From assembly GCA_017472735.1 (NCBI GenBank), contig JAFUOD010000013.1, forward strand, positions 26,772-90,771: 64,000 nt of DNA. The letters run 5' to 3'. Under the pieces are notes generated by a model that saw only the letters and a program-made list of their open reading frames with translations, was not told where the DNA came from and did not search any database. Position numbers and translations under genes: made by a program. Each line of letters begins with the position of its first letter. Within the stretch, counting starts at the first letter, position 1. Origin of the DNA: Oscillospiraceae bacterium (lineage in GTDB: Bacteria > Bacillota > Clostridia > Oscillospirales > Ruminococcaceae). This document shows positions 1-8,247 of this stretch, piece after piece.

Positions 1-850
1 TCATCGTATCAACATCGCCGATGCTATCAAAATATCCTGAATGTTTAACAGCAGCTATTTTCGCCGCCTCAGCGCCGATATATTTCTTGTCACTTGCGGT
101 GCCTGTTGAAGTTACATTGTCTAAGGTATTGCCGTTATTAAGAAGATTCAGCTCGTTGATGGTGAGCTTTGCCAGATCCTCGAAGGTGTAGTGAGTGTTT
201 TGGTTTGTTATCTGTCTTATAAGCTGTGCCTTGCCTGCGGTAATGCCATACTGCTGCGCCAAAGCGTCAAGCTCGGTATCGTGATTAACAGTCTGGCTTA
301 ATACTGAGCCGGTGAAGTGGTCTGTATTAAGAAGATTATCGATCTCACTCGCCAGTCTTGCCTGAAGCTCGGCGTTCTTTGCCGAGTCATCACCGTCAAC
401 GCTTATAAGGATCGAGTTTGCAAGGTCGTTCAAATAGCCTTCTCTTAGCATTGAGCCGATAAGAGCGTTGATGACAACGTCGATATCGCTGCCTTTAAAG
501 TCCATGTCGCCGATAACATTTGTTCCGTCATCGTTAAGAGGGACTACCTCTAAAACTCTTTCATTTTTGTTAACTTTAATTTCGATACTGGGATTGACAT
601 CCAATGAAATAACGGATGCAACCGAGTTGTTCGAACCGACTGTTATCAATCCTGCGCTCAATCCAAAAACAAGGACTATCACCGCCGCAACGGCAACTGC
701 TCTTTTAACCCAATTAGTTTTTCTTTCAATCATCATAATTCGTTGTCCTTTCATATTCTCGCAATCGCGAAGAACCGCATCAAGGACATTCGGAGTGGCA
801 TTTTTAAACGCCCTTCCGATTTTTCTTTCCAGATCGTTGTTATTAGTCAT
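1..850 (-). CDS. RsgI-like membrane anti-sigma factor (3' end outside window)
   Basis: Partial protein of 283 visible residues; the C-terminus lies beyond the window edge. A cytoplasmic stretch of about 50 residues is followed by one membrane segment (about residues 50-70, AVAVAAVIVLVFGLSAG) and an extracellular part starting SVISLDVNPSIEIKVN, the signature of the middle domain of RsgI anti-sigma factors. Near the visible end, YIGAEAAKIAAVKHSGY resembles a PepSY-type repeat. The ATG overlaps the stop of the upstream sigma gene by 8 bp, so the two are translationally coupled. By family knowledge it should hold the adjacent ECF sigma factor at the membrane and release it on an external signal. 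In cellulolytic clostridia RsgI proteins sense polysaccharide, but the ligand-binding C-terminus is not visible here. Confidence 0.8.
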   Translation of the reverse strand, partial: MTNNNDLERKIGRAFKNATPNVLDAVLRDCENMKGQRIMMIERKTNWVKRAVAVAAVIVLVFGLSAGLITVGSNNSVASVISLDVNPSIEIKVNKNERVLEVVPLNDDGTNVIGDMDFKGSDIDVVINALIGSMLREGYLNDLANSILISVDGDDSAKNAELQARLASEIDNLLNTDHFTGSVLSQTVNHDTELDALAQQYGITAGKAQLIRQITNQNTHYTFEDLAKLTINELNLLNNGNTLDNVTSTGTASDKKYIGAEAAKIAAVKHSGYFDSIGDVDTM

Positions 851-1427
851 TGCTCGGTTCTCCTTTCTCTAAATGTGCTCTTAATTTTTTAATTGCGCGA
901 TTGTATTTTGAAAGAACTGTCGCAAGTGCCATATCCATGTGAGATGCAATCTCTCGATGTTTAAAACCTGCTACTGCATGAAGTAAAACTATCTGTCTTT
1001 CATCATCGTTTAAAACTGTCATGCACTGCTCTAAAATAACCTTGTCATTAACCGACATCTCGTGGCAATCAGATATATATGACTGCCAATCCTCTTCGGG
1101 AATGTCTGAAAGTTTTTTGCGATCTCTTATCTTTAATAAGCAAAGATTTCTTGTTATCGTCAATATCCAAGCCATCGGCTTGCCCAAAGATTTATAATTT
1201 TGTGCGTTGGAATAGATATTAACGAAACAGTCGTGTAAAACGTCTTCGGCATCGTGCGAGTTTTTCAAAATAGACAGGGCATAACCGTATACCGCCGCGC
1301 TTGCATTACGGTAAAGTTCTGAAAGCGCTTGTTTATCACCATTTGAGATACAAGCTATGTATCGGTCTAATATCTCGTCGCTTCCAGCATCCATGATTTT
1401 CATTGTTGACGTCAAACAAATAATCAT
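843..1427 (-). CDS. ECF sigma-70 family RNA polymerase sigma factor
   Basis: 194 residues. Region 2 is seen as HDAEDVLHDCFVNIY with the following MAWILTITRN segment. Region 4 is a C-terminal helix-turn-helix around EIASHMDMALATVLSKYN. I chose the ATG at 1427 because GGGG lies 8 bp upstream; an upstream in-frame ATG has no comparable site. A later ATG (MKIMDAG) is also possible. The gene is followed by, and overlaps, an RsgI-like anti-sigma gene, the usual two-gene arrangement for a membrane-signal-controlled sigma factor. It is an ECF-type protein, not the longer SigI that normally pairs with RsgI. Targets cannot be read from this window. Confidence 0.88.
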   Translation of the reverse strand: MIICLTSTMKIMDAGSDEILDRYIACISNGDKQALSELYRNASAAVYGYALSILKNSHDAEDVLHDCFVNIYSNAQNYKSLGKPMAWILTITRNLCLLKIRDRKKLSDIPEEDWQSYISDCHEMSVNDKVILEQCMTVLNDDERQIVLLHAVAGFKHREIASHMDMALATVLSKYNRAIKKLRAHLEKGEPSND

Positions 1428-1505
1428 GTCATTCGCCCCTTTCATTTTATTAATACACAAGCCGATCGTTTTATTGCATCAAATTTAAGAATTTTTCTTA
1501 AAAAA

Positions 1506-1534
1506 ATTAAATCACATTTATTATATGTTGTCAA
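1506..1534 (-). promoter_or_regulatory. Sigma-A-like promoter for the ECF sigma/anti-sigma operon
   Basis: On the minus strand TTGACA (1534-1529) and TTTAAT (1511-1506) are separated by 17 bp, about 80 bp upstream of the sigma-factor start. The operon therefore appears to have a housekeeping promoter; an additional self-recognised ECF promoter was not identified. Confidence 0.6.
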
Positions 1535-1735
1535 TCATTTTTCGACTGCAAGCTTGCTATCTGTCAACTAATGTGAAAATGCAAAGCTCAAGCTTATTCG
1601 CACTATGCTTGATGACAATAATCGTGCAATTTCCGCTGTATAAACAGACCTATTTCTTTGCCTAAATAAAAAGAAATATCTTTTCCGTATGATTTCGCCA
1701 ACCATTATCGCAAACGTGAAAAAACAGCAAAAAAG

Positions 1736-1770
1736 AGCCGGATAGGCAGGATCGACTGCTTATCCGACTT
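1736..1770. terminator. Hairpin flanked by A/T runs, possible bidirectional terminator
   Basis: A 14-bp stem with one mismatch and one G-T pair (1736-1749 with 1757-1770) carries a T-run on both strands. It lies between the AraC gene, which ends at 2006, and the sigma operon promoter. It could end AraC transcription. Apart from this hairpin and the promoter at 1506-1534, the gap 1428-2005 shows no convincing gene. Confidence 0.5.
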
Positions 1771-2005
1771 TTAAGTGTTCGGTTATAATTTACATTTCTG
1801 TGAATCGTAAGGATAGATGTGTTGTGTGCAAAAACAGATATCAAAAAACAGGTTTTTGATATTGATAATCGTTTTTAACGATGGTACGATATTTGAAGAA
1901 ACACAAAAAGTTACAAATAATTAAGCTCCCATGAAAATTGATCTATAGTTTGTTAATTTGTATAGGGAAACTTTTTTAAAAGCCCATACGGTTTGAGGAA
2001 CGTTT

Positions 2006-2851
2006 TTAGCGTTTTATTGGTATCTGATGCGACTGCCTGTACATCTGCGGTGATAAACCGCTGTGCGTTTTGAAAAACTTTGAAAAAGCATACGGATTCG
2101 CGAAATGCAGATCAGCAGCTATTTCTTTTACGCTTGCGTTTGTGCCCAACAACAAGTTGCAGGCGTTTGCATATATCAATTCATCAACGTATTTTTTTGG
2201 CGTAATGCCCACATATTCTTTGAACAGTTGTGTTAAAGCCGAGGCAGACAGCCCGTTTTTGCGAGCTATATCTCCTATCGGGACCCTCTCGTTTACGCTT
2301 GTACGTATCATTCGGATCACGTTTTTAAGCTCTGATGGGTAATGCGAAACGGTTGTCAATCTTTCGTAAATCTCCTTTGAGCTGTGTTCAACAAACTGCA
2401 TAGCAAGCTGATATATCAAGCTTTTGGCATAAAGAGCAAGGATAAGCGGATCACTCTCGGTCTTTTGCTGTCTGGCACGGAACTCGGAGCTGTTAAAGGG
2501 AAGCGTTAGAACCTGACGGACGCCGTGAAACATATCATATCCATCATCCATTATCATATTAAAATGCATATACAGCTTTTTAAAGCTGTTGTCGGTTCGG
2601 AAATTATAGGTATTTCCGCCGGGAATAAGATAAACATTTCCGGCCTCTAACAGCCATACCTTTTCAATTTCGCCTGAGTGATCGAGCAGTTCTATCTTAA
2701 GAGTTCCTTCCTCGACAAAATAAAGCTTGTTGAACGGGATCTTGTAATTTAACATTCTCCATTGATCGGGAGACGATATCTCGACATTGCTGAGCGCACA
2801 GGTATGAAGCTCGATGTTGTTCATAAGATTGATGCTGTTCCAATGATCCAC
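2006..2851 (-). CDS. AraC family transcriptional regulator
   Basis: 281 residues. The N-terminal half is a cupin-like sensor region (for example FVEEGTLKIELLDHSGE, then VYLIPGGNTYNF). The C-terminal 100 residues form two AraC helix-turn-helix motifs (IGDIARKNGLSASALTQLFK and VKEIAADLHFANPYAFSKFF). The start is GTG at 2851, with AGGAGG 9 bp upstream. The gene is divergent from a GH29 fucosidase 233 bp away, so it is the likely local regulator of that gene, with the sugar sensed by the cupin domain. Its own promoter is a perfect sigma-A consensus, so it should be well expressed unless repressed. Confidence 0.9.
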   Translation of the reverse strand: MDHWNSINLMNNIELHTCALSNVEISSPDQWRMLNYKIPFNKLYFVEEGTLKIELLDHSGEIEKVWLLEAGNVYLIPGGNTYNFRTDNSFKKLYMHFNMIMDDGYDMFHGVRQVLTLPFNSSEFRARQQKTESDPLILALYAKSLIYQLAMQFVEHSSKEIYERLTTVSHYPSELKNVIRMIRTSVNERVPIGDIARKNGLSASALTQLFKEYVGITPKKYVDELIYANACNLLLGTNASVKEIAADLHFANPYAFSKFFKTHSGLSPQMYRQSHQIPIKR

Positions 2852-2894
2852 TTGCGGCAGCCTCCTTTTAACCGAAATCCCTCGATTTTATATC

Positions 2895-2923
2895 ATTATA
2901 AACAAGCAAAATATGATTGTCAA
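2895..2923 (-). promoter_or_regulatory. Perfect-consensus sigma-A promoter of the AraC gene
   Basis: Minus strand TTGACA (2923-2918), 17-bp spacer, TATAAT (2900-2895). Transcription would start close to 2888, about 37 bp before the GTG start. Confidence 0.85.
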
Positions 2924-2948
2924 CAAAAGGTGATGATACTTTTTTATT

Positions 2949-3030
2949 GCCGCATTGCGGCTATAAGCAGGGCGCGGCATTTTAATAAAGCTGAGATCAG
3001 CTTTGAGGGCAGAGCCTCGACAAATATAAA
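2949..3030 (+). promoter_or_regulatory. Inverted repeats and promoter ahead of the GH29 gene
   Basis: Two inverted repeats are visible: GCCGCA-T-TGCGGC (2949-2961) and AAAGCTGA-GA-TCAGCTTT (2987-3004). The second overlaps a candidate -35 (TTGAGG, 3003-3008), which is 16 bp from TATAAA (3025-3030). The placement suits an operator acting on the fucosidase promoter, perhaps bound by the divergent AraC protein. A second possible -10 (TATAAT, 3056-3061) is nearer the start codon. Confidence 0.45.
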
Positions 3031-3084
3031 GCCAAGTATCAACAGGCAATATGCCTATAATAATTCCGACAAGGAGGGAAAATA

Positions 3085-4548
3085 ATGAACAAACACTTTA
3101 AACCCACCTTTGAATCTTTGCATGAGTATACTGTTCCCGAATGGTTCCGCGATGCAAAATTCGGAATCTGGAGTCACTGGGGACCTCAGAGCGTGCCCAT
3201 GTTCGGCGACTGGTATGCAAGGAATATGTATATCGAAGGAAGCTCGCAGTATGAATACCATCTGCGCCACTACGGACACCCGTCGAAGTTTGGCTATAAG
3301 GACATTTGCGCCCTTTGGAAGGCTGAAAACTTTGATGCCGAGGGCTTGATGGAAAAGTACTATAAGGCAGGCGCACGCTATTTTATGTCTCAGGGCACAC
3401 ACCACGACCACTTCTTTAACTATGATTCAAAGATCAACCGCATGAACAGTGTTAATGTCGGCCCTCACAAGGATATTCTTGCGTTGTGGAAAGCAGCTGC
3501 AGACAAGTTTGGAATGCCGTTTGGAATCAGCGAGCACTTGGGTGCGTCCTTCTCGTGGTGGAGAGTAAATAAGGGCTGTGACAAGGTAGGCCCATATGCC
3601 GGTGTGCCTTATGACGGAAACGATCCCGAATATCAGGATTTCTACTATGCAAATCAGGAACACGGAACAGATGACCCTTACAACTGCTTCCCTTGGTATA
3701 CCGAGAATGAAGAATTCCAGGAATATTGGAAGCGCTGTATTGGTGAAATGATCGATAAGTTCCGACCCGAGCTTCTTTATACCGACGGTTCCTTGCCCTT
3801 CGGCACTCATTGGTGCGGCGGACAGGACGATGTAAATAACGGCGAAAACGCTTATCAGCCCGGACTTGATATTGTTGCCAAGCTTTATAATACATCAATT
3901 GACAAGCACGGCGAGAATCAAGCAGTTTACCTGCAGAAGGATCGCACACCCGAGATCTTTAACGTAGGTGTATTAGATATTGAAAAGAGCCAGCTTCCCG
4001 GCATTATGCCACAGCCTTGGCACACAGATACCTGCATCGGTAACTGGTTCTATGACGTTCACAGTCCTTATAAACAGCCTGACCAGATCGTTGAGATGCT
4101 TGTTGACATCATCTCGAAAAACGGCGTAATGCTTCTTAATATTCTCCAGCGTCCCGACGGCACTATTGATGAATATGCTGATTACATCCTCGATAAGATC
4201 GGCGAGTGGTTCTCGGTATGCAGTGAGGCAGTATATTGCACACGTCCTTGGCGTGTATTCGGCGAGGGTGAGACCCTTGTTAAGATCGAAGGCTTTAGAG
4301 AGGATAAGACCGACTGGAGCAGCAGCGACTTCCGATTTGTTCAGAAGGATGGCGCAGTGTATGCCTTTATGATGGGCGCGAAAGGCGGCGAGGCCGTTAC
4401 ACTTCACAGTTTTGCACAAGACGGGATCAACTCTGTTGAGCTTTTGGGGTACGGACCTGTTCCCTTTGCAAAAGAAAACGGCGTGCTGACAGTAAATCTT
4501 CCTGACAAATTGCCGACCTTCTGTGCAAACGCTTTGAAGATCAAATAA
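3085..4548 (+). CDS. GH29-family alpha-L-fucosidase
   Basis: 487 residues with no signal peptide, so probably cytoplasmic. GH29 enzymes remove alpha-L-fucose from oligosaccharides with retention. The N-terminal TIM barrel shows FGIWSHWG (residues 26-33), the THHDHF motif (105-110) and the nucleophile region RPELLYTDG, with Asp234 as the predicted nucleophile. The general acid is poorly conserved in this family and I do not assign it. After the barrel, the last 90 residues form a beta-rich C-terminal domain. AGGAGG sits 7 bp before the ATG. The gene is single, divergent from an AraC regulator, and ends in a strong terminator. Fucosylated xyloglucan, arabinogalactan or host glycans are plausible substrates. 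Confidence 0.9.
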   Translation: MNKHFKPTFESLHEYTVPEWFRDAKFGIWSHWGPQSVPMFGDWYARNMYIEGSSQYEYHLRHYGHPSKFGYKDICALWKAENFDAEGLMEKYYKAGARYFMSQGTHHDHFFNYDSKINRMNSVNVGPHKDILALWKAAADKFGMPFGISEHLGASFSWWRVNKGCDKVGPYAGVPYDGNDPEYQDFYYANQEHGTDDPYNCFPWYTENEEFQEYWKRCIGEMIDKFRPELLYTDGSLPFGTHWCGGQDDVNNGENAYQPGLDIVAKLYNTSIDKHGENQAVYLQKDRTPEIFNVGVLDIEKSQLPGIMPQPWHTDTCIGNWFYDVHSPYKQPDQIVEMLVDIISKNGVMLLNILQRPDGTIDEYADYILDKIGEWFSVCSEAVYCTRPWRVFGEGETLVKIEGFREDKTDWSSSDFRFVQKDGAVYAFMMGAKGGEAVTLHSFAQDGINSVELLGYGPVPFAKENGVLTVNLPDKLPTFCANALKIK

Positions 4549-4700
4549 TTAATTTAAAAGCCTAAGGTTAATTTATGACCAAGCAGCTGACATGGGCGTT
4601 TACGTTATAATTTAAAAAGAGTATGGGTGGTTATGACTTTTTTCACCAATGTAGAAACAGGCGTGATCTGCACAAACGAAAAAAGTTTCTAATAAGATTA

Positions 4701-4730
4701 AAGATGCTAAGGCTTGCCTTAGCATCTTTT
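4701..4730 (+). terminator. Rho-independent terminator after GH29
   Basis: Perfect 12-bp stem AAGATGCTAAGG / CCTTAGCATCTT with a 4-base loop and a T tail. The rest of 4549-4972 holds no supportable gene. Confidence 0.9.
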
Positions 4731-4972
4731 AGTTTGCGCTGCTTATGCCAGCGTAAACATCAGCGGTAATTCAATTCTCCTGCTATCTATTTTAAGTGCT
4801 GCAAGTAGGAATTCCAACGTTCGATACACCTCGGTTACCGTTGCTGTTTGGCAGAGAACTTGATGATTGCCTCTGCCAAAAGAGGACAGGTTTATTATAA
4901 AATGAAAACCGGTAAATTGTCCCTTGATTTTTAAGAAAAAAACAGTAAAATTGAATATGAAAATACTTAACA

Positions 4973-5008
4973 TTTACCGCATCTTAATTGATTTTATGAT
5001 ATAATTTA
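4973..5008 (+). promoter_or_regulatory. Promoter/operator of the KdpDE-like operon
   Basis: TTTACCG (4973-4979) is followed 21 bp after TTTACC by an extended -10, TGA-TATAAT (TATAAT 5000-5005). There is no normal -35 at 17 bp. A weaker copy (TTAATTG) follows 11 bp after the first repeat. The layout is nearly identical to those at 6844 and 8245, which suggests a common activator, most simply the response regulator encoded just downstream. Confidence 0.6.
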
Positions 5009-5033
5009 TTGTATATAATTATAGGAGGTCAAA

Positions 5034-6107
5034 TTGGACAGAGCTAATCGATGTATAAAAATGATTAAAAACACTGTTATAATGATTGTTGTTTTAGCCG
5101 CAGTATTCGGAATCAGCGTTGCGCTTCAAAACACATTTTCTATTGAGGAGCACATAACTACCGTTTTTGTTTTTGCTGTTTTTATTATCTCCATTTTGAC
5201 CGACGGCTACATATACGGTATTATTTCAACGGTAATTTCGGTTTTGGGAATAAATTTTGCATTTACTTTTCCGTATTTCGCATTTAATTTTACCATTCCC
5301 GAAAATGCGCTTTCTGCAATAGTTATGGTTATAATTTCGCTCATCACATCTGCTTTGACGATTCAGATAAAGCGATGGGAGACTTTGAAAGCTGAAGGAG
5401 ATAAAGAAAAAATGCGTGCAAATCTGCTTCGTGCCGTTTCGCACGATATAAGAACTCCTCTGACCACTATATATGGCTCGAGTTCTGCGATTCTTGAAAA
5501 CTACGGCACCCTTACCGATGAGCAAAAGCGTAATTTGATTGATGGGATAAAGCAGGATTCGGAATGGCTTGTTCGAATTGTTGAGAATCTCCTGTCGGTC
5601 ACAAAGCTTGACGGCGGTAACATTAAGCTTATTAAAACTCCAACCATGCTTGATGAGCTTATTGACTCGGTTTTTATAAAATTCAAAAAGAGATATCCTA
5701 GTCAGGAAGTGATTCTTGATCTGCCTGACGGCAATGTTTTTATATTGATAGACGCTATATTAATGGAGCAGGTTTTAGTTAACATATTAGAAAATGCGGT
5801 TCAGCACGCCAAAGGCATGACCGAGCTAAAGCTGAAGGTTTTTGTGATTTCCGGCAAGGCAATCTTTGAGATATCGGACAACGGTTGCGGAATTGAAAAG
5901 GATAAACTTTCCCGCCTGTTCACAGGGCAGATCATTCATGATGAAAGCGAAACCGATAATCAAAAAAGAAACGCAGGTATCGGTCTGTCTGTTTGCGCTT
6001 CCATTATCAAGGCACACGGAAGCAGGATCTATGCAGAAAACCTTAAAACAGGCGGTGCGCTTTTTTGCTTTGAACTTGACACAGAGGAGATGGATAATGA
6101 ACAATAA
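5034..6107 (+). CDS. KdpD-like membrane histidine kinase lacking the KdpD N-terminal sensor
   Basis: 357 residues. Four membrane segments (about 12-31, 40-56, 58-75, 88-110) form a DUF4118-type KdpD membrane domain. They are followed by the phosphoacceptor motif AVSHDIRTPL (His137), then an HATPase domain with an N-box (ENAVQHA), DNGCGI and GIGLSV. KdpD proper has about 900 residues with an N-terminal nucleotide-binding/Usp region; that part is absent. The TTG start at 5034 is chosen because AGGAGG (5023-5028) is 5 bp away. The stop overlaps the response-regulator gene by 11 bp. Context (Na+ pump, Na+/Pi transporter) suggests it senses ion or membrane-energy state rather than K+; that is inference. 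Confidence 0.88.
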   Translation: MDRANRCIKMIKNTVIMIVVLAAVFGISVALQNTFSIEEHITTVFVFAVFIISILTDGYIYGIISTVISVLGINFAFTFPYFAFNFTIPENALSAIVMVIISLITSALTIQIKRWETLKAEGDKEKMRANLLRAVSHDIRTPLTTIYGSSSAILENYGTLTDEQKRNLIDGIKQDSEWLVRIVENLLSVTKLDGGNIKLIKTPTMLDELIDSVFIKFKKRYPSQEVILDLPDGNVFILIDAILMEQVLVNILENAVQHAKGMTELKLKVFVISGKAIFEISDNGCGIEKDKLSRLFTGQIIHDESETDNQKRNAGIGLSVCASIIKAHGSRIYAENLKTGGALFCFELDTEEMDNEQ

Positions 6108-6804
6108 ATATAAAATACTTCTTGTTGAGGACGAAAAGAACATACAGACCTTTGTTTCGGCTTTGCTTGAGGCTAACGGTTATAAAGTGCTTATTGCAAA
6201 CGACTGTGCATCGGGTAAAATTATGTATTCTTCTCACATACCCGATCTTGTAATACTCGATCTGGGCTTGCCCGACAGAGACGGCAGTGTTTTGCTCGCT
6301 TATATAAGACAAAATGATCTTACTCCTATCATCGTCCTTTCGGCAAGAAGTGACGAAAACGAAAAGGTTAAAATGCTTGACGCAGGTGCCAACGACTATG
6401 TAACGAAACCATTCGGCACGGCAGAATTACTTGCAAGGGTGCGTGCTTGTTTACGCAACCGACGGCAATCATCAAGCAAAACCGGCGCTTTGACAGGAAT
6501 ATTTACCGCCAAGGATCTTGAAATACGTTATGAATCGCGGCGTGTTTTCATTCGGGGCGAGGAGATAAAGCTTACGCAGACCGAATATAACATACTGACA
6601 TATCTTTCTGAAAATGCCGACAAAGTGATGACCTATTCGGCGATCATCAGCGCTGTTTGGAGAGAGACCCCTAACGAAGGCAACATTAAGCGTTTGCAGG
6701 TAAACATGGCAAATATGCGTAAAAAATTCGGTACAAAGCCGGGAGATATCACCTTTATTATTAATGAGCTTGGTGTTGGATATAGGCTTGTGGCGGACAA
6801 CTGA
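6097..6804 (+). CDS. KdpE/OmpR-family response regulator
   Basis: 235 residues. The receiver domain has the acidic pair at residues 11-12, phosphoacceptor Asp55 in DLVILDLGLPD and the YVTKPFG lysine. The C-terminal winged helix (Trans_reg_C) runs from about 135 to 235 (LTQTEYNILTYLSENAD and RLQVNMANMRKKF). The ATG at 6097 has AGGAG 7 bp upstream and overlaps the kinase stop, giving translational coupling. Longer upstream reading is only overlap with the kinase frame. It is the partner of the preceding kinase. OmpR-type regulators bind direct repeats about 10-11 bp apart, which is what is seen upstream of this operon and of the next two. Confidence 0.92.
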   Translation: MNNKYKILLVEDEKNIQTFVSALLEANGYKVLIANDCASGKIMYSSHIPDLVILDLGLPDRDGSVLLAYIRQNDLTPIIVLSARSDENEKVKMLDAGANDYVTKPFGTAELLARVRACLRNRRQSSSKTGALTGIFTAKDLEIRYESRRVFIRGEEIKLTQTEYNILTYLSENADKVMTYSAIISAVWRETPNEGNIKRLQVNMANMRKKFGTKPGDITFIINELGVGYRLVADN

Positions 6805-6843
6805 TTTTTAACAGTTGCTGCTATTAATGCCGCAGCCTTTTTC

Positions 6844-6879
6844 TTTACCGAATATTAACCGCATTTATGATATAATTTT
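6844..6879 (+). promoter_or_regulatory. Promoter/operator of the Na+-pump genes
   Basis: Direct repeats TTTACCG (6844-6850) and TTAACCG (6855-6861) start 11 bp apart. The extended -10 TGA-TATAAT (TATAAT 6871-6876) lies at exactly the same distance from the first repeat as at 4973-5008. About 29 of 36 positions are identical between the two sites. Confidence 0.65.
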
Positions 6880-6908
6880 AGAGAAAATTGTCTTAAGGAG
6901 AATTGAAC

Positions 6909-8045
6909 ATGCAAGAACTTTTAAAACTATTTGAGCCGATTCTTGAATTTACCAAGGACGGCAACTGGAAAATGATAATAATGTGGGTCATCGGCGCAAC
7001 GCTTATCTATTTGGCGATCAAAAAGCAGATGGAACCCACTTTGCTGTTGCCTATCGGCTTCGGCGCTATACTTATGAACTTCCCCGGTACGGGCATAGCA
7101 GAGCCTTTGGAGACTCTTTATAATGCAGGTATCGCAAACGAGCTTTTCCCACTTATTCTCTTCATCGGTATCGGTGCAATGATCGACTTCGGGCCTTTGC
7201 TCAACAACCCTAAAATGATGATATTCGGTGCAGCGGCACAATTTGGAATCTTTTTCACCTTGTGCATGGCGGCAATGTTCTTCCCGCCGGAGGTTGCGGC
7301 TTCGATCTCGATAATCGGCGCAGCCGACGGACCTACATCGATCGTTGTGGCAAACACCTTGCTCGGCGGCACTGAACATTCGGGTTACATAGGCGCAATT
7401 GCAGTTGCGGCATATTCTTACATGGCGCTTGTGCCCATTATTCAGCCGCCCGTAATAAAGCTTCTTACCACTAAAAAAGAACGACAGATAAGAATGAAAT
7501 ACACTCAGAGCAGTGTTTCAAAGACAACAAAGATTCTGTTCCCCATCATTATCTCGATCGTTACCTGCATTTTTGTACCTGCAGCGGCATCATTGATCGG
7601 ATTCTTGATGTTCGGCAACTTGATTCGTGAGTGCGGAGTACTGGATTCACTTTCGGATACTGCTCAAAAGGTTCTTGCAAATCTCATTACTATCTTCCTT
7701 GGCATTACTATTGCATTCCAGATGAGTGCCGATAAATTCCTTAACACTTCTACCCTGCTGATCCTCGGCCTCGGCCTTATTGCATTTATCGTTGATACCG
7801 CAGGCGGTGTTCTTTTCGCAAAGCTTTTCAATGTTATTTTAAAAATGTTTAAGAAGGATCCTATCAACCCCATGATTGGCGCGGCAGGAATATCTGCATT
7901 CCCCATGTCGGGCAGAATTGTTCACAAGCTGGGTCTTGAAGAGGATAATCAGAACTTCCTGTTAATGCATTCGATTGGCGTTAATGTCTCGGGACAGATC
8001 GCCTCGGTAATTGCAGGCTCGCTCGTTCTCGGTTTCTTCAGCTGA
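6909..8045 (+). CDS. Na+-translocating decarboxylase beta subunit (OadB/GcdB family)
   Basis: 378 residues, very hydrophobic, with about 10-11 membrane segments. The beta subunit couples decarboxylation of a biotin-bound carboxylate to Na+ export. The motif IIGAADGPTSIVV contains Asp140, matching the conserved DGPT aspartate needed for Na+ transport in OadB. A second conserved stretch (AGISAFPMSGRIVHK) is near the C-terminus. The ATG at 6909 is preferred over an in-frame TTG at 6903, because AAGGAG ends 8 bp before it. A short OadG-like gene follows after 16 bp. The alpha (carboxyltransferase) and biotin-carrier subunits are not in the window, so the substrate (oxaloacetate, methylmalonyl-CoA or glutaconyl-CoA) cannot be decided. 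Confidence 0.92.
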   Translation: MQELLKLFEPILEFTKDGNWKMIIMWVIGATLIYLAIKKQMEPTLLLPIGFGAILMNFPGTGIAEPLETLYNAGIANELFPLILFIGIGAMIDFGPLLNNPKMMIFGAAAQFGIFFTLCMAAMFFPPEVAASISIIGAADGPTSIVVANTLLGGTEHSGYIGAIAVAAYSYMALVPIIQPPVIKLLTTKKERQIRMKYTQSSVSKTTKILFPIIISIVTCIFVPAAASLIGFLMFGNLIRECGVLDSLSDTAQKVLANLITIFLGITIAFQMSADKFLNTSTLLILGLGLIAFIVDTAGGVLFAKLFNVILKMFKKDPINPMIGAAGISAFPMSGRIVHKLGLEEDNQNFLLMHSIGVNVSGQIASVIAGSLVLGFFS

Positions 8046-8061
8046 TAGAAAGGAGATCAAT

Positions 8062-8205
8062 ATGCAATTCAATCCAATAGCTTTTGTAGAAAACCTTAAA
8101 TATATGTGTATTGGCATGCTTGGCGTGTTTATGATCGTCGGCATAATAATCATTGCAACATATTCCATCGGTAAAATATGCGGTGACAAATCAGATAAAG
8201 AATAA
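8062..8205 (+). CDS. OadG-like small membrane subunit
   Basis: 47 residues: one membrane helix (about residues 12-35, MCIGMLGVFMIVGIIIIATYS) and a short charged tail. AAGGAG lies 7 bp before the ATG. This matches the membrane anchor of OadG-type gamma subunits but is shorter than the usual 80 or more residues and lacks the C-terminal region that contacts the alpha subunit. Position right after the beta subunit supports the call. Confidence 0.75.
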   Translation: MQFNPIAFVENLKYMCIGMLGVFMIVGIIIIATYSIGKICGDKSDKE

Positions 8206-8211
8206 CGATAG

Positions 8212-8247
8212 TTATGAGGAGAGGCAGTTGCTTCTCCTCATTTCTTT
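8212..8247 (+). terminator. Terminator after the Na+-pump genes
   Basis: Stem ATGAGGAGA..GCA / TGC.TCTCCTCAT with a T-rich tail (TTTCTTT). The tail touches the next promoter (8245). Confidence 0.75.

Noticed and set aside
1662-1844. 60-codon minus-strand reading frame upstream of the sigma operon
   Set aside because: It runs through the hairpin at 1736-1770, lacks a ribosome binding site and has no recognisable features.
2930-2965. TATTGC words near the first AraC gene as members of the same regulon
   Set aside because: TATTGCCGCATTGCGG lacks the paired CGCAAAG half-site and the fixed distance to a -10.
4743-4973. 76-codon minus-strand reading frame between GH29 and the kinase operon
   Set aside because: No ribosome binding site, no family resemblance, and its start overlaps the kinase promoter; most likely chance.
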